64,000 nt of DNA from contig NZ_CP073766.1 in the NCBI RefSeq assembly GCF_018255755.1, positions 5,206,501 to 5,270,500 of the forward strand. The letters are read 5' to 3'. The stretch comes from Chitinophaga sp. HK235 (lineage in GTDB: Bacteria > Bacteroidota > Bacteroidia > Chitinophagales > Chitinophagaceae). Below the pieces are notes generated by a model, which was given only the letters and a program-made list of their open reading frames with translations, did not search any database and had not been told where the DNA came from. Position 1 is the stretch's first letter. Every line of letters begins with the position of its first letter. The position numbers and the translations under genes are program-made. Positions 33,730-42,279 of the stretch are shown piece by piece.

Positions 33730-33909
33730 TTATAGGCTTTGGGTATCATCATTATCTAAGGGGATGCGGCTGATCTGGTCTACCATGTTGCGGTCTGCCC
33801 TGAAAGCCCAGAAGGCGGCAAAAACAAAGAATATGGAGAAGATCAGCAGGGAGGCCATCGGATAGACGCTGATGCCTGCAATTGATTCCAGATAATTAAT
33901 GAACTTCAT
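33730..33909 (-). CDS. ccoQ: cbb3 oxidase small subunit CcoQ-like (59 aa)
   Basis: Read from the DNA: ATG at 33907-33909, TAA at 33730-33732. 59 residues: MKFINYLESIAGISVYPMAS, then one membrane helix (SLLIFSIFFVFAAFWAF), then RADRNMVDQISRIPLD, a positively charged cytoplasmic tail. The single-helix form, the position between ccoNO and ccoP and the RIPLD tail fit the CcoQ/FixQ subunit of Bacteroidota. Confidence 0.88.
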   Translation of the reverse strand: MKFINYLESIAGISVYPMASLLIFSIFFVFAAFWAFRADRNMVDQISRIPLDNDDTQSL

Positions 33910-33929
33910 GATCCTGTTTTTTATGTTGA

Positions 33930-36092
33930 CTAAAAATCATTTTTGGTGGTGGCCTCCGCATTGGCGTTAGCGGGTGCTGCAGCCGGGGCCATTTTGATGT
34001 CTTTACCCATACGTTGCAGGTAAGCGATCAGCGCTACAATCTCACGATCAGCTTTGATGGGCAGCTTGTCTTTTTGCAGTGATGCTGCGATACTGTTGGC
34101 TTGTTTGTCCAGATCAGCGATGGCCTGTTTTTCATAACCATCAGGATAAGGTACCCCCAGTTTGCGCATTACATTGATCATAGCAGGTGTTTTGCCTCTG
34201 TCGATGCGGTCCTCAAACAGCCATGGGTATGGTGGCATAATAGATCCCGGAGACATAGACGTAGGGTCCAGCATGTGGTTGTAGTGCCAGCTGTCAGGAT
34301 ATTTGCCGCCTATTCTGGCCAGATCCGGACCAGTACGTTTGGAACCCCACTGGAACGGGTGATCGTAAACAAACTCGCCGGCTTTGGAGTATTCGCCATA
34401 ACGGGCTACTTCATCACGGAAAGGACGGATCATCTGGGAGTGACAGGTATAACAACCTTCACGCAGATATATGTCACGGCCATGCAGCTCAAGTGGTGTA
34501 TAAGGTTTTACACTGCTGATGGTAGGAATGTTGCTGCGTACCAGGAAGGTAGGCATCATTTCCAGGGCACCGCCTACAGCTACTACTAACAGACTGAATA
34601 CTACCAGTTGTATCGGACGACGCTCGATCCAGTTGTGCCAGTGAGCTTTGCCATGAGTAGGAATTACTTTAGGCAGTGGTGCGGCTTCTGCTGCTTCATT
34701 GGCCACAAAGGAACCACGACGGATAGTCTTCCAGAGGTTCACGATCATCAGTACCAGCCCGCTCACATACAGGGCGCCACCGAAGGCACGTAATGCGTAC
34801 ATGGGAACGATGGTGGTCACTGTTTCGAGGAACTGATATTTCAGCTGTCCTTCTTCAGTGAATTGTTTCCACATCATGCTCTGTGTAAAAGCTGCCCAGT
34901 ACAGAGGAATCACATAGAAGATGATACCCAGGGTACCGATCCAGAAGTGAGTATTGGCCCATTTCCTGGAGTACAACTGTGTAGAGAAGATGCGTGGTAT
35001 CAGCCAGTACAGGATACCGAAGGTCAGGAATCCGTTCCAACCCAGAGCACCAACGTGTACGTGGGCAATGGTCCAGTCGGTATAGTGGCTGATGGCGTTC
35101 ACGTTTTTGAGAGAGAGCATCGGGCCTTCGAAAGTAGCCATACCATAACAGGTGAGCGCTACTACAAAGAATTTGAGGATAGCGTCTTCTCTTACTCTGT
35201 CCCACGCGCCACGAAGGGTAAGTAAACCGTTGAGCATACCACCCCAGGAAGGTGCGATCAGCATAAGGCTGAATACAGTACCCAGTGATTGTGCCCATTC
35301 AGGCAGGGCGGTATACAACAGGTGGTGAGGACCAGCCCATATATAGATAAAGATAAGTGACCAGAAGTGGATGATAGACCAGCGATAAGAGTATACAGGT
35401 CTGTTGGCGGCTTTCGGCACAAAGTAATACATCAGGCCGAGGTAAGGAGTGGTGAGGAAGAATGCTACCGCATTATGGCCATACCACCATTGTACCAGTG
35501 CATCCTGTACCCCTGCATACCAGCTGTAACTTTTAAACAGTGACAATGGATACTCGAAGGAGTTGATAATGTGTAACATAGCAATCGCCACCCAGGTGCC
35601 GATATAAAACCAGATCGCTACATACAGGTGTGCTTCACGACGACGCAGGATGGTACCGAGCATGTTGGCGCCAAATACTACCCATACCAAAGTGATGGCG
35701 ATGTCGAAAGGCCATTCCAGTTCGGCATATTCCTTACCGGTGGTGTATCCCAGGAAAAGGGTGAGTGCACCACCTGCAATGATAGACTGCCATCCCCAGA
35801 AATGGATTTTACTCAGCAGGTCGCTGAACATACGGGCCTTACACAAGCGTTGCAGCGAGTAGTAAACACCCATAAAAATACCGTTGCCTACAAAGGCAAA
35901 GATCACGGCGTTGGTGTGAACGGGCCTGAGGCGCCCGAAGGTAGTAGGGGCAAATCCCATGTTGAGATCCGGGAATACCAGTGACAGGGCTGCCCACAAA
36001 CCTGCAAGCATTCCTATCAATCCCCAGAACATACAAGCGTAGGCAAACCATTTTACCGTGCGGTTGTCGTAATAAAATTTTTCGAGAGACAT
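33930..36092 (-). CDS. ccoNO: Fused cbb3 oxidase subunits I and II (CcoNO)
   Basis: 720 residues. The first about 480 are CcoN: twelve membrane helices with haem- and copper-binding histidines (RPVHTNAVIFAFV, QWWYGHNAVAFF, WAGPHHLLYTALPEW, DWTIAHVHVGALGW). After a linker, residues about 500-720 are CcoO with one cytochrome c motif REGCYTCHSQM at about 547. The fusion is common in Bacteroidota. It is the catalytic core of the high-affinity oxidase that reduces oxygen to water at low oxygen. The C-terminal tail is Ala/Asn-rich. Confidence 0.97.
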   Translation of the reverse strand: MSLEKFYYDNRTVKWFAYACMFWGLIGMLAGLWAALSLVFPDLNMGFAPTTFGRLRPVHTNAVIFAFVGNGIFMGVYYSLQRLCKARMFSDLLSKIHFWGWQSIIAGGALTLFLGYTTGKEYAELEWPFDIAITLVWVVFGANMLGTILRRREAHLYVAIWFYIGTWVAIAMLHIINSFEYPLSLFKSYSWYAGVQDALVQWWYGHNAVAFFLTTPYLGLMYYFVPKAANRPVYSYRWSIIHFWSLIFIYIWAGPHHLLYTALPEWAQSLGTVFSLMLIAPSWGGMLNGLLTLRGAWDRVREDAILKFFVVALTCYGMATFEGPMLSLKNVNAISHYTDWTIAHVHVGALGWNGFLTFGILYWLIPRIFSTQLYSRKWANTHFWIGTLGIIFYVIPLYWAAFTQSMMWKQFTEEGQLKYQFLETVTTIVPMYALRAFGGALYVSGLVLMIVNLWKTIRRGSFVANEAAEAAPLPKVIPTHGKAHWHNWIERRPIQLVVFSLLVVAVGGALEMMPTFLVRSNIPTISSVKPYTPLELHGRDIYLREGCYTCHSQMIRPFRDEVARYGEYSKAGEFVYDHPFQWGSKRTGPDLARIGGKYPDSWHYNHMLDPTSMSPGSIMPPYPWLFEDRIDRGKTPAMINVMRKLGVPYPDGYEKQAIADLDKQANSIAASLQKDKLPIKADREIVALIAYLQRMGKDIKMAPAAAPANANAEATTKNDF

Positions 36093-36132
36093 AGTGCTGT
36101 TTATTGTTGCTTAATTGATGGTGTTTTTTCGT

Positions 36133-36294
36133 TTATTCGTGGTCGTTATCATCTTTTTTATCTTCAAAGAGAATACGATGTGCAGGAGAGAAATCATCTT
36201 CAAACTGCCCGTTCCTGACAGACCAGATGAAAGCGGCCAGAAAGCCTGCTGCTACGGTAAGGCTGGCGCCCAGCAAAAGAATAATTACACTCAT
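36133..36294 (-). CDS. ccoS: cbb3 oxidase maturation protein CcoS (53 aa)
   Basis: Read from the DNA: ATG at 36292-36294, TAA at 36133-36135. 53 residues: one membrane helix (SVIILLLGASLTVAAGFLAAF) followed by IWSVRNGQFEDDFSPAHRIL and an acidic/basic tail. The W-x-x-x-x-GQFEDD pattern is the CcoS/FixS signature. The protein is needed for haem and copper insertion in CcoN. It precedes ccoNO by 40 bp and follows the cupin gene by 7 bp. Confidence 0.92.
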   Translation of the reverse strand: MSVIILLLGASLTVAAGFLAAFIWSVRNGQFEDDFSPAHRILFEDKKDDNDHE

Positions 36295-36301
36295 AACATT
36301 A

Positions 36302-36598
36302 TTATTTTACCAGTAAGAACCTGGCTGTTTCCAGGGCCTGTAAGGCATGTATTTCTTTAGCATGAAAGGTGAGCACATCACCGGTTTCCAGCACTGTAAC
36401 CTCGTCGTTCAGCATGAAGGCAATTTTTCCTTCGAGTACCAGCACCATGGCGTCGACAGGTGAAGTATGCGGTGGTATCTGCTGACCCTGCTGCATGATG
36501 ATAAGCGTGGCTTCAAACCGTTTTGTTTTCAGCACTTCCCGGCTTTTCACCTTATCGGTCCCTTCTTCCTGTATTACGTTCATGGTTTTCATCAGCAT
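36302..36598 (-). CDS. Cupin-domain protein heading the cco cluster
   Basis: 98 residues, one small cupin. Strand pattern ATLIIMQQGQQIPPHTSPVDAMVLVLEGKIAF contains a reduced metal-site motif (H in PPHTSPVDA) and a second half ETGDVLTFHAKEIHAL with two further histidines. Metal binding is possible. Start could be the ATG at 36598 or a later in-frame one at 36592. First gene after the predicted FNR-controlled promoter. Role unknown; context suggests a low-oxygen or redox function. Confidence 0.8.
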   Translation of the reverse strand: MLMKTMNVIQEEGTDKVKSREVLKTKRFEATLIIMQQGQQIPPHTSPVDAMVLVLEGKIAFMLNDEVTVLETGDVLTFHAKEIHALQALETARFLLVK

Positions 36599-36639
36599 AT
36601 AAGTCGTGATGTAAGTGTGTTAAAACCGACAGACAAGGA

Positions 36640-36706
36640 GAGCCCGTTATGCACGAGCAGCCTTGCTTTCAGGCTGCCCGTACATCCATTTCAATCGGGC
36701 TTTAAT
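36640..36706 (-). promoter_or_regulatory. Structured 5' leader of the cupin-cco transcript
   Basis: AGCCCG (36641-36646) with CGGGCT (36696-36701) encloses GCAGCC/GGCTGC (36657-36662 with 36672-36677). The predicted transcript start near 36744 puts this structure in a 145-nt leader. No known riboswitch motif is visible; a post-transcriptional role is speculation. Confidence 0.3.
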
Positions 36707-36749
36707 ACTGGCGCTTTTAAGATTTCACTGTGTGTGTTTGTATTGATAG

Positions 36750-36780
36750 CAAAGGTAGCAGCACCTGGCGGCGACTGCAA
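36750..36780 (-). promoter_or_regulatory. Predicted promoter of the cupin-cco operon (TTG-N20-TACCTTTG)
   Basis: Minus-strand -7 box TACCTTTG at 36750-36757. A -33 TTG (in ATTG) lies 20 bp upstream. Transcription would start near 36744 and run through the cupin, ccoS, ccoNO and following genes. Preceded by an FNR-like palindrome. Confidence 0.65.
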
Positions 36781-36789
36781 TGATATTAC

Positions 36790-39228
36790 TCAATCAGAAA
36801 TATGATTTTTATCAGACATTTGGCTCAATGCTTTACTGGCAAGCCTTTTACCGTGCCATTCGCTGAGCAGAAAGGTCATCAGCACAATGCTGATAGAACT
36901 CGCAGGCATCAGAATAGCTGCTACAAGCGGAGATAAAATGCCCTGCACCGCAAAAAATAACCCTGTTATATTATATACCAGTGAAAGAATGAAACTGGCC
37001 AGGATAATACGTTTGTTGGCCTTGCACAGTTTTATGAATGACAACAGTACCGGCAGTTGTTTTGCTTCAAGTATACCATCGCTGGCCGGTGTAAAGTTGT
37101 TGCTGTCTTCTGTGAGGGAAATACCGATATCGCTCTGTTTAAGCGCTCCGGCATCATTCAGCCCATCCCCTATCATCATTACTTTTTTACCCTGATTTTG
37201 CAGGGAGATGATATAAGCGAGTTTGTCGGCAGGCTTCTGTTCAAACAATAAAGTGGTATTGGGACCCATGAGTTTACGGAGGTTCACGGCTTCCTGATCA
37301 TTATCTCCGGAAAGCACAGACATGGGATAATACTGTTGCAGCTGTTTTAATAGTGGTCGTATGCCGCTGCGGTAATTATTGCGGATGGTAAAAAGGCCGG
37401 TCAGTTTTTCGTTGATAGACAAATACACGATACTGCCGTCTACTTCTTCTTTCCGGTGTGCACCGGTGAATTCTGCATTACCCAGCCGGATAAAGTTGCC
37501 CTGTACCCAGCCACACACACCTTTCCCGGCATAGTCCATAAAATCAACCACCGGCATAGCTGTGCCGATATTGCAATAGCCGGCAATAGCCTTGCTGAGA
37601 GGATGTGTGGATTGCAGTGCCAGGCTGGCAATCATGCTTTCCTGAAAAGGCGCGAGTGTATTACCAAAATACATTACCTCACTGCCGGTTTTGCCGGTGA
37701 GGGTACCGGTTTTATCGAAAACAATATGCGTGGTGTTGGCTAGATTTTCGATGGCCTGAGCATTACGCAGGTACAACTGGTGGCGGCTCAGGATACGCAG
37801 GATATGCCCGTTGGTAAAGGAAGAGGCCAGCAGTAATGCACAGGGACAGGCAATGATCAGGATGGCTGTTACAGCAGGCCATATCCGGGAAGGATCATGC
37901 ATAGCCCAATAACCAGCGCTGATGGCGGCAATCACCAGAACTACCCAGGTGAAGTTACGCCCCAGCAGGTGCACGAAGGATACATGTTTTTCTTCCTTGT
38001 TTTTCAGCTCATCGCGGTTCCAGAGGCTGGTAAGATAACTTTGTGCTACTTCCTTGATAGTCAGTATCTCTATATTTCCTTCCAGCTGGCGCCCGCCGGC
38101 ATATAAGATCTCTCCTACTGATTTATTGACAGGCGTGGCTTCTCCAGTAACAAAACTATAGTCTATCAGTGCTTTCCCGCGGACAATAATACCATCTGCA
38201 GGTACCAGTTCGTTGTTGTGTATCAATAAGGTATCGCCTGTTTTGATGTCTGGCAGTGTAGTCGGTATTTCCTTTTCTTCCTTTATAACGCTGACGGCTA
38301 TAGGAAAATAAGCGGTATAGTCACGGTCGAAGGAAAGGCCCTGGTACGTTTTATCCTGAAGGATACGGCCGATCAGCATAAAAAACACAATGCCGGACAT
38401 GGAATCGAAGTAGCCGGCCTGCCCCTGTGTTACATCTACAATACTGCGGATGAAAGTGACTACAATAGCAAGTACAATGGGCATATCGATATTGAGGAAG
38501 CCGTGTTTGAGCCCACTCCAGGCTGACTTGAAAAACACCTGCGCGCTATAGAAAAATACAGGCAGAGCCAGTACCAGGTTCATATAACGGAACATCCGGT
38601 TCATACTTTCATCGGTATGTCCGCTGCTGGTGAAATATTCCGGGAAACTGAGCAGCATAATGTTGCCAAAACAGAATCCGGCAACGCCGAGCTGGTAAAT
38701 AAGGCTACGTTTTACACCAGGCTTTTTATGCTGAAGGTCCTGCAGGCTGATATAGGGCTCATAGCCAATGGCGGTGAGCACTTCGGCTACATGCCGCAAG
38801 GTGGTCTGTGTTTCTGAAAAAATAATCAGCGCTTCCTTCTTACTAAAGTTGACGGTTACACGTTGTACACCCTTATCCAGTTTATGCAGGTTTTCGAGCA
38901 GCCACAGGCAGGAGCTGCAATGAATATGCGGAATATAGAAGCTGACATGCGTCTGGGTGTCGTCCCTGAACTGTATGAGCTGTTGTTGTATTTTCTCATC
39001 TTCCAGGAAGGCGAACTTATCTTTTCTGACCGTAATACGTTGATTTACACCGGGATTCTCATTCAGGTCGTAATACTGGCAGAGATCGTACTGGTGGAGT
39101 ATTTCGAATACCAGTTTACATCCTTCGCAGCAAAAAACTTTTTCTTCCAGGGTGATGTTCCTGTTGTTGCAATCTTCCCCGCAGTGGTAGCAGGCAACTT
39201 GTACGTTGGTGTCAGAAGTGGTAGCCAT
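36790..39228 (-). CDS. ccoI: Copper-translocating P-type ATPase for cbb3 assembly (CcoI/FixI type)
   Basis: 812 residues. The N-terminus has a cysteine-rich metal-binding domain (CYHCGEDC ... FCCEGCKLVFEIL), then an HMA domain with HCSSC at about residues 103-107. Catalytic parts: TGEATPVNKS, CPCALLLASSF in the sixth membrane helix (copper site), DKTGTLTGKTG phosphorylation site, and MIGDGLNDAGALKQSDIGIS. The N-terminal cysteine domain and location beside cco genes identify the CcoI/CopA2 subgroup. Its ATG overlaps the RIC-like gene stop by one base. Confidence 0.95.
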   Translation of the reverse strand: MATTSDTNVQVACYHCGEDCNNRNITLEEKVFCCEGCKLVFEILHQYDLCQYYDLNENPGVNQRITVRKDKFAFLEDEKIQQQLIQFRDDTQTHVSFYIPHIHCSSCLWLLENLHKLDKGVQRVTVNFSKKEALIIFSETQTTLRHVAEVLTAIGYEPYISLQDLQHKKPGVKRSLIYQLGVAGFCFGNIMLLSFPEYFTSSGHTDESMNRMFRYMNLVLALPVFFYSAQVFFKSAWSGLKHGFLNIDMPIVLAIVVTFIRSIVDVTQGQAGYFDSMSGIVFFMLIGRILQDKTYQGLSFDRDYTAYFPIAVSVIKEEKEIPTTLPDIKTGDTLLIHNNELVPADGIIVRGKALIDYSFVTGEATPVNKSVGEILYAGGRQLEGNIEILTIKEVAQSYLTSLWNRDELKNKEEKHVSFVHLLGRNFTWVVLVIAAISAGYWAMHDPSRIWPAVTAILIIACPCALLLASSFTNGHILRILSRHQLYLRNAQAIENLANTTHIVFDKTGTLTGKTGSEVMYFGNTLAPFQESMIASLALQSTHPLSKAIAGYCNIGTAMPVVDFMDYAGKGVCGWVQGNFIRLGNAEFTGAHRKEEVDGSIVYLSINEKLTGLFTIRNNYRSGIRPLLKQLQQYYPMSVLSGDNDQEAVNLRKLMGPNTTLLFEQKPADKLAYIISLQNQGKKVMMIGDGLNDAGALKQSDIGISLTEDSNNFTPASDGILEAKQLPVLLSFIKLCKANKRIILASFILSLVYNITGLFFAVQGILSPLVAAILMPASSISIVLMTFLLSEWHGKRLASKALSQMSDKNHISD
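36803..36814. promoter_or_regulatory. FNR-like palindrome TGATTTTTATCA
   Basis: TGAT-N4-ATCA, the inner core of the FNR consensus. Centre at 36808.5, 58.5 bp from the 3' G of the TACCTTTG box, so about -64 to the start: a class I activator position. It lies in the last codons of ccoI, so it is also coding. Confidence 0.65.
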
Positions 39229-39782
39229 TAGTCGATGCTTACAGTGTTAATAATTTCTTCCTGCCGGATAACGATCGTGTTGGCCGGTAAAACGGCCGGG
39301 TACAGAATATTTTGTTCTACGTATATCCATTGTTGCAGGAGCTGTTCGAGGGAATACATATCGCTGATACATATTTTATAGGCAGCGCTCCAGTGTCCCT
39401 GCAGGAGGTAGTTACCGGTTACCTGGCGAAGTTTCTGGAGCAGCAGTATGATCTTCTGAAAGGATTGCTGTATGCTGTCATAGACGGCTGGTTGCAGGCT
39501 CTTCTGGCCCTTGTTGTGGATGGCGGCGTTGCGAATGACCGGGAAGATGATGGACGTTTCTTTTCGCATCAGCTGGGTAAATTCGGTCTGCATTTTAGTG
39601 AAGAGCAGTTGCTGCAGATCTGCTGTGGCCGGGGCAGATGGGTCGTCCTGCCTTTCCAGGTTAAACCAGGCCATTATTTCTTCCGCAGTATGTTCTATGG
39701 GTTGGTGGAACTTACTGGTGATCACATCGCAGAGTGCTGCGGGTGTGAGTTCATGAAAGTTGATGATAGCATATGGATGCAT
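39228..39782 (-). CDS. RIC/hemerythrin-like protein with altered iron ligands
   Basis: 184 residues, helical. Weak but specific echoes of the YtfE/RIC iron-centre repair fold: KFHQPIEHTAEEIMAW at about 24-40, then MRKETSIIFPVIR, and a C-terminal IYVEQNILYPAVL that mirrors the RIC segment H-x-x-x-E-N-x-L-F-P. Some ligands are kept (H26, H30, glutamates) but other expected histidines are replaced. Starts the operon with ccoI under the second FNR-like promoter. Either a divergent di-iron protein or a non-catalytic relative. No membrane segment. Confidence 0.5.
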   Translation of the reverse strand: MHPYAIINFHELTPAALCDVITSKFHQPIEHTAEEIMAWFNLERQDDPSAPATADLQQLLFTKMQTEFTQLMRKETSIIFPVIRNAAIHNKGQKSLQPAVYDSIQQSFQKIILLLQKLRQVTGNYLLQGHWSAAYKICISDMYSLEQLLQQWIYVEQNILYPAVLPANTIVIRQEEIINTVSID

Positions 39783-39806
39783 GGATGGATGGTATTTTTG
39801 ATTTTA

Positions 39807-39814
39807 CAAAAGTA
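39807..39814 (-). promoter_or_regulatory. Predicted -7 element (TACTTTTG) for the RIC-like/ccoI operon
   Basis: Minus-strand TAnnTTTG, 25 bp upstream of the ATG at 39782. No clear -33 TTG, in keeping with an activator-dependent promoter, and an FNR-like palindrome lies upstream. Confidence 0.55.
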
Positions 39815-39859
39815 CCAGTACCTCCACGCTGATGGAATGATATGTGTCAAGGCAGAATA

Positions 39860-39871
39860 TGATATTTATCA
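39860..39871. promoter_or_regulatory. FNR-like palindrome TGATATTTATCA
   Basis: TGAT-N4-ATCA again. Centre 39865.5, exactly 58.5 bp from the 3' G of the TACTTTTG box, as in the other site. It lies between the fnr stop and the RIC-like gene. The exact spacing repeated in two unrelated backgrounds is the main support. Confidence 0.7.
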
Positions 39872-39890
39872 GCCGTATGTGAAAGGCTGA

Positions 39891-40601
39891 CTAGTCCTGC
39901 AGATTGGCTGTTTTGATGATCTGCGGGATATCGAGGAGGCGTATTTTTTTGCCGTCGAGTTCTATCATGCCGTCTTTTTTGAATTCGGAAAGCAGGCGGA
40001 TGGCGGATTCGGTGGCAGTGCCTACGAGGTTGGCGATTTCTTCGCGGGAGAGGCGTACACTAAGAGTGGCGCCGTCTTCTTCCAGACCGTAGGTTTCTTT
40101 GATAAAGAGGATTGTTTCAGCGAGGCGTTCCCTAACGGGTTTCTGGGCGAGATGGGTGATCTTGAGTTCTGCTTTGCGCAGCTCGCTGGAGAGAATACGC
40201 ATCATTTCAAAAGACAGGGAGGCATCTTTTTGCAGGATGCTCATAAAGAGGTCTTTCGGGATGAAGCAGATGGAAGAATCTTCCAGAGCAGTAGCAGTGG
40301 CGGTATAACGTTCGCTGCTGAGCAACGCTTTATAGCCCATGATATCGCCGGCTTTAACCAGGCGGATAATCTGTTCGCGGCCATCGTCGCCACTGTGGGA
40401 CAGCTTTATTTTTCCGTCGTTGATGCAGTATACGCCAAAAGGGTAAGCGCCTTCATGAAAGATCACCTGACCTTTCTTGTATACAGAGCATACTTTAGCC
40501 GCGTCAATCTGTTCGAGATTGCACTGTTCTGCCTTGCAGAAAACGGACGAAAAACGGTCCTTACAATTTTGACACGCAGGATTTTGAATTGTACTACCCA
40601 T
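39891..40601 (-). CDS. Crp/Fnr-family regulator, FNR-like with N-terminal cysteines
   Basis: 236 residues from ATG 40601. The N-terminus has cysteines C10, C13, C22 and C27 (ACQNC ... FCKAEQC), suggesting an oxygen-sensitive iron-sulfur cluster. A cyclic-nucleotide-like beta barrel spans about 30-145 and the dimer helix follows. The HTH is at about 180-215 (LSREEIANLVGTATESAIRL); its recognition helix keeps E and R (E-S-A-I-R), the pair that reads the TGA half of FNR/CRP sites. Beside cco genes with matching palindromes, so the likely activator of low-oxygen respiration. Confidence 0.9.
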   Translation of the reverse strand: MGSTIQNPACQNCKDRFSSVFCKAEQCNLEQIDAAKVCSVYKKGQVIFHEGAYPFGVYCINDGKIKLSHSGDDGREQIIRLVKAGDIMGYKALLSSERYTATATALEDSSICFIPKDLFMSILQKDASLSFEMMRILSSELRKAELKITHLAQKPVRERLAETILFIKETYGLEEDGATLSVRLSREEIANLVGTATESAIRLLSEFKKDGMIELDGKKIRLLDIPQIIKTANLQD

Positions 40602-40654
40602 ATCAATCTGCAAAATTACTAATTTACAGCTCCTTAACCAAAGCAAATGCTGTC

Positions 40655-41251
40655 GTGTCGTTAATTTATTATGTTATTTATAAGCCATATGAAGTTCTGA
40701 CAAGGTTTACACCGGAAGGAAACAAAGCCTGTCTGGCTGATTACTTTGAAGTACCACGGGATGTGTATCCAGTGGGTCGTCTGGATTATGATAGTGAAGG
40801 TTTGTTGTTGCTTACAAATGACAAGTCATTGAATAACAAGCTTCTGCTTCCTCGTCATGCGCATGAAAGAGAATACTGGGTGCAGGTAGATGGTGCCATT
40901 ACCAATGTGGCTGTCCGTCAGCTGCAGGAAGGGGTGGATATCACTGTAGATGGGAAACCCTATCATACAAAACCCTGTTTTGCCGAGATCTTCCAGGAAG
41001 AACCGTTTTTGCCACCCCGCAACCCTCCTATCCGTTTCCGTAAGAGCATACCAGCGCCCTGGGTGCGGATGGTGTTGCATGAAGGGAAAAACAGACAGGT
41101 CCGGAAAATGACAGCCGCCGCTGGTTTTCCTACGTTGAGGCTTGTCCGTTACAGAATGGAAGATATCACCATAGAAGGGATGCAGCCCGGTGATATGAAA
41201 CAGCTGAGCCGGGATACCGTCTATAAAAAACTCCGGCTTAAATCGTCCTGA
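40655..41251 (+). CDS. RluE/RsuA-type rRNA pseudouridine synthase
   Basis: About 198 residues. Catalytic motif GRLDYDSEGLLLLTND with the essential aspartate; C-terminal GKNRQVRKMTAAAGFPTLRLVRYRM. No S4 domain, as in RluE. The start is unclear: no in-frame ATG exists near it. I take the GTG at 40655, giving MSLIYYVIYKPYEVLT, which fits family N-termini. The frame extends to an ATG at 40589, but that would overlap the start of the divergent FNR gene. It pseudouridylates rRNA; the target base is unknown. Confidence 0.88.
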   Translation: MSLIYYVIYKPYEVLTRFTPEGNKACLADYFEVPRDVYPVGRLDYDSEGLLLLTNDKSLNNKLLLPRHAHEREYWVQVDGAITNVAVRQLQEGVDITVDGKPYHTKPCFAEIFQEEPFLPPRNPPIRFRKSIPAPWVRMVLHEGKNRQVRKMTAAAGFPTLRLVRYRMEDITIEGMQPGDMKQLSRDTVYKKLRLKSS

Positions 41252-41361
41252 TGTGAATGCTTTTGATTATTTTGATAGTTAATTGCCGGTTTTCAGAGAA
41301 AAATCTGGTATTTAGCATCAAATAACCACTTGTCAACACTATCAAATACACAAATTTTAAC

Positions 41362-41369
41362 TAGGTTTG
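41362..41369 (+). promoter_or_regulatory. Predicted -7 element (TAGGTTTG) for the yicC-gldH operon
   Basis: TAnnTTTG 20 bp before the ATG at 41389. The nearest -33 TTG is 29 bp away, so only the -7 is supported. Confidence 0.45.
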
Positions 41370-41388
41370 TTGCCTACAAATATCTATT

Positions 41389-42264
41389 ATGCTGAAATCA
41401 ATGACTGGCTTCGGAAGGGCGGAAAGCACCAGAGGCGAAACAAGTATAGTGGTTGAAATCAAATCGCTGAATGGAAAGCAGTTTGAAGTGAACCTGAAAT
41501 TCTCGCCATTGCTGAAACCCTACGAATTTGACATCCGCTCGCTGATGCAACAGGTGCTGATACGCGGGACCCTGGATGCCACCATCAACATTCGTCAGAA
41601 TGGTGCTACCAAACCGGTGGTTATCAATACCGACCTGGCGAAGTACTACTACCAGTCTATTACCATGCTGGCCAATCAGCTGGAGCTCCCACAGGGCGAT
41701 ATGCTGAATGTGCTGATGAAGCTCCCGGAAGTGGTGAGCCCCGCTACTGAGCAGCTGACAGAAGAGGAATGGAAGGATGTGGAAGACACCCTGAAAGAAG
41801 CGCTCACCGATCTGGACATGCACCGCCAGGATGAAGGCCAGATGCTGGACGCCGATTTGTTACAGCGTATCACCAATATCGAAAGTTATACCGAAAAGGT
41901 GCGTGAACTGGACCCGTTGCGCAAAGACCGTATACGTCAACGTCTGGAGTCTCTGCTGGCTGAATATGTAGGCAAAGAAAATGTGGATGCCAACAGGCTG
42001 GAGCAGGAGCTCATTTTCTATCTGGAAAAACTGGATATCTCTGAAGAACTGGCGCGTCTGGAAAACCACCTCCGCTATTTCCGCGAAATCCTGAAAGATG
42101 ACGAAGTTGCCAAAGGTAAAAAACTGGGCTTCGTATTGCAGGAGATCGGCCGCGAAATCAATACTACCGGTTCCAAAGCCAATGATGCCGGTATCCAGCA
42201 ATGGGTAGTGCTGATGAAGGATGAACTGGAGAAAGCCAAAGAACAAGTATTAAACGTTTTATAG
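41389..42264 (+). CDS. yicC: YicC-family endoribonuclease
   Basis: 291 residues. N-terminus MLKSMTGFGRAES is the diagnostic YicC/YloC start. The C-terminal DUF1732 domain has RLENHLRYFREIL and GKKLGFVLQEIGREINTTGSKAND, the family's strongest block. Homologues act as metal-dependent endoribonucleases on RNA. First gene of an operon continuing into gldH (15 bp), the kinase and the regulator. In other genomes it neighbours gmk, which is not seen here. Confidence 0.95.
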   Translation: MLKSMTGFGRAESTRGETSIVVEIKSLNGKQFEVNLKFSPLLKPYEFDIRSLMQQVLIRGTLDATINIRQNGATKPVVINTDLAKYYYQSITMLANQLELPQGDMLNVLMKLPEVVSPATEQLTEEEWKDVEDTLKEALTDLDMHRQDEGQMLDADLLQRITNIESYTEKVRELDPLRKDRIRQRLESLLAEYVGKENVDANRLEQELIFYLEKLDISEELARLENHLRYFREILKDDEVAKGKKLGFVLQEIGREINTTGSKANDAGIQQWVVLMKDELEKAKEQVLNVL

Positions 42265-42279
42265 CAAGGCGTATACCTT

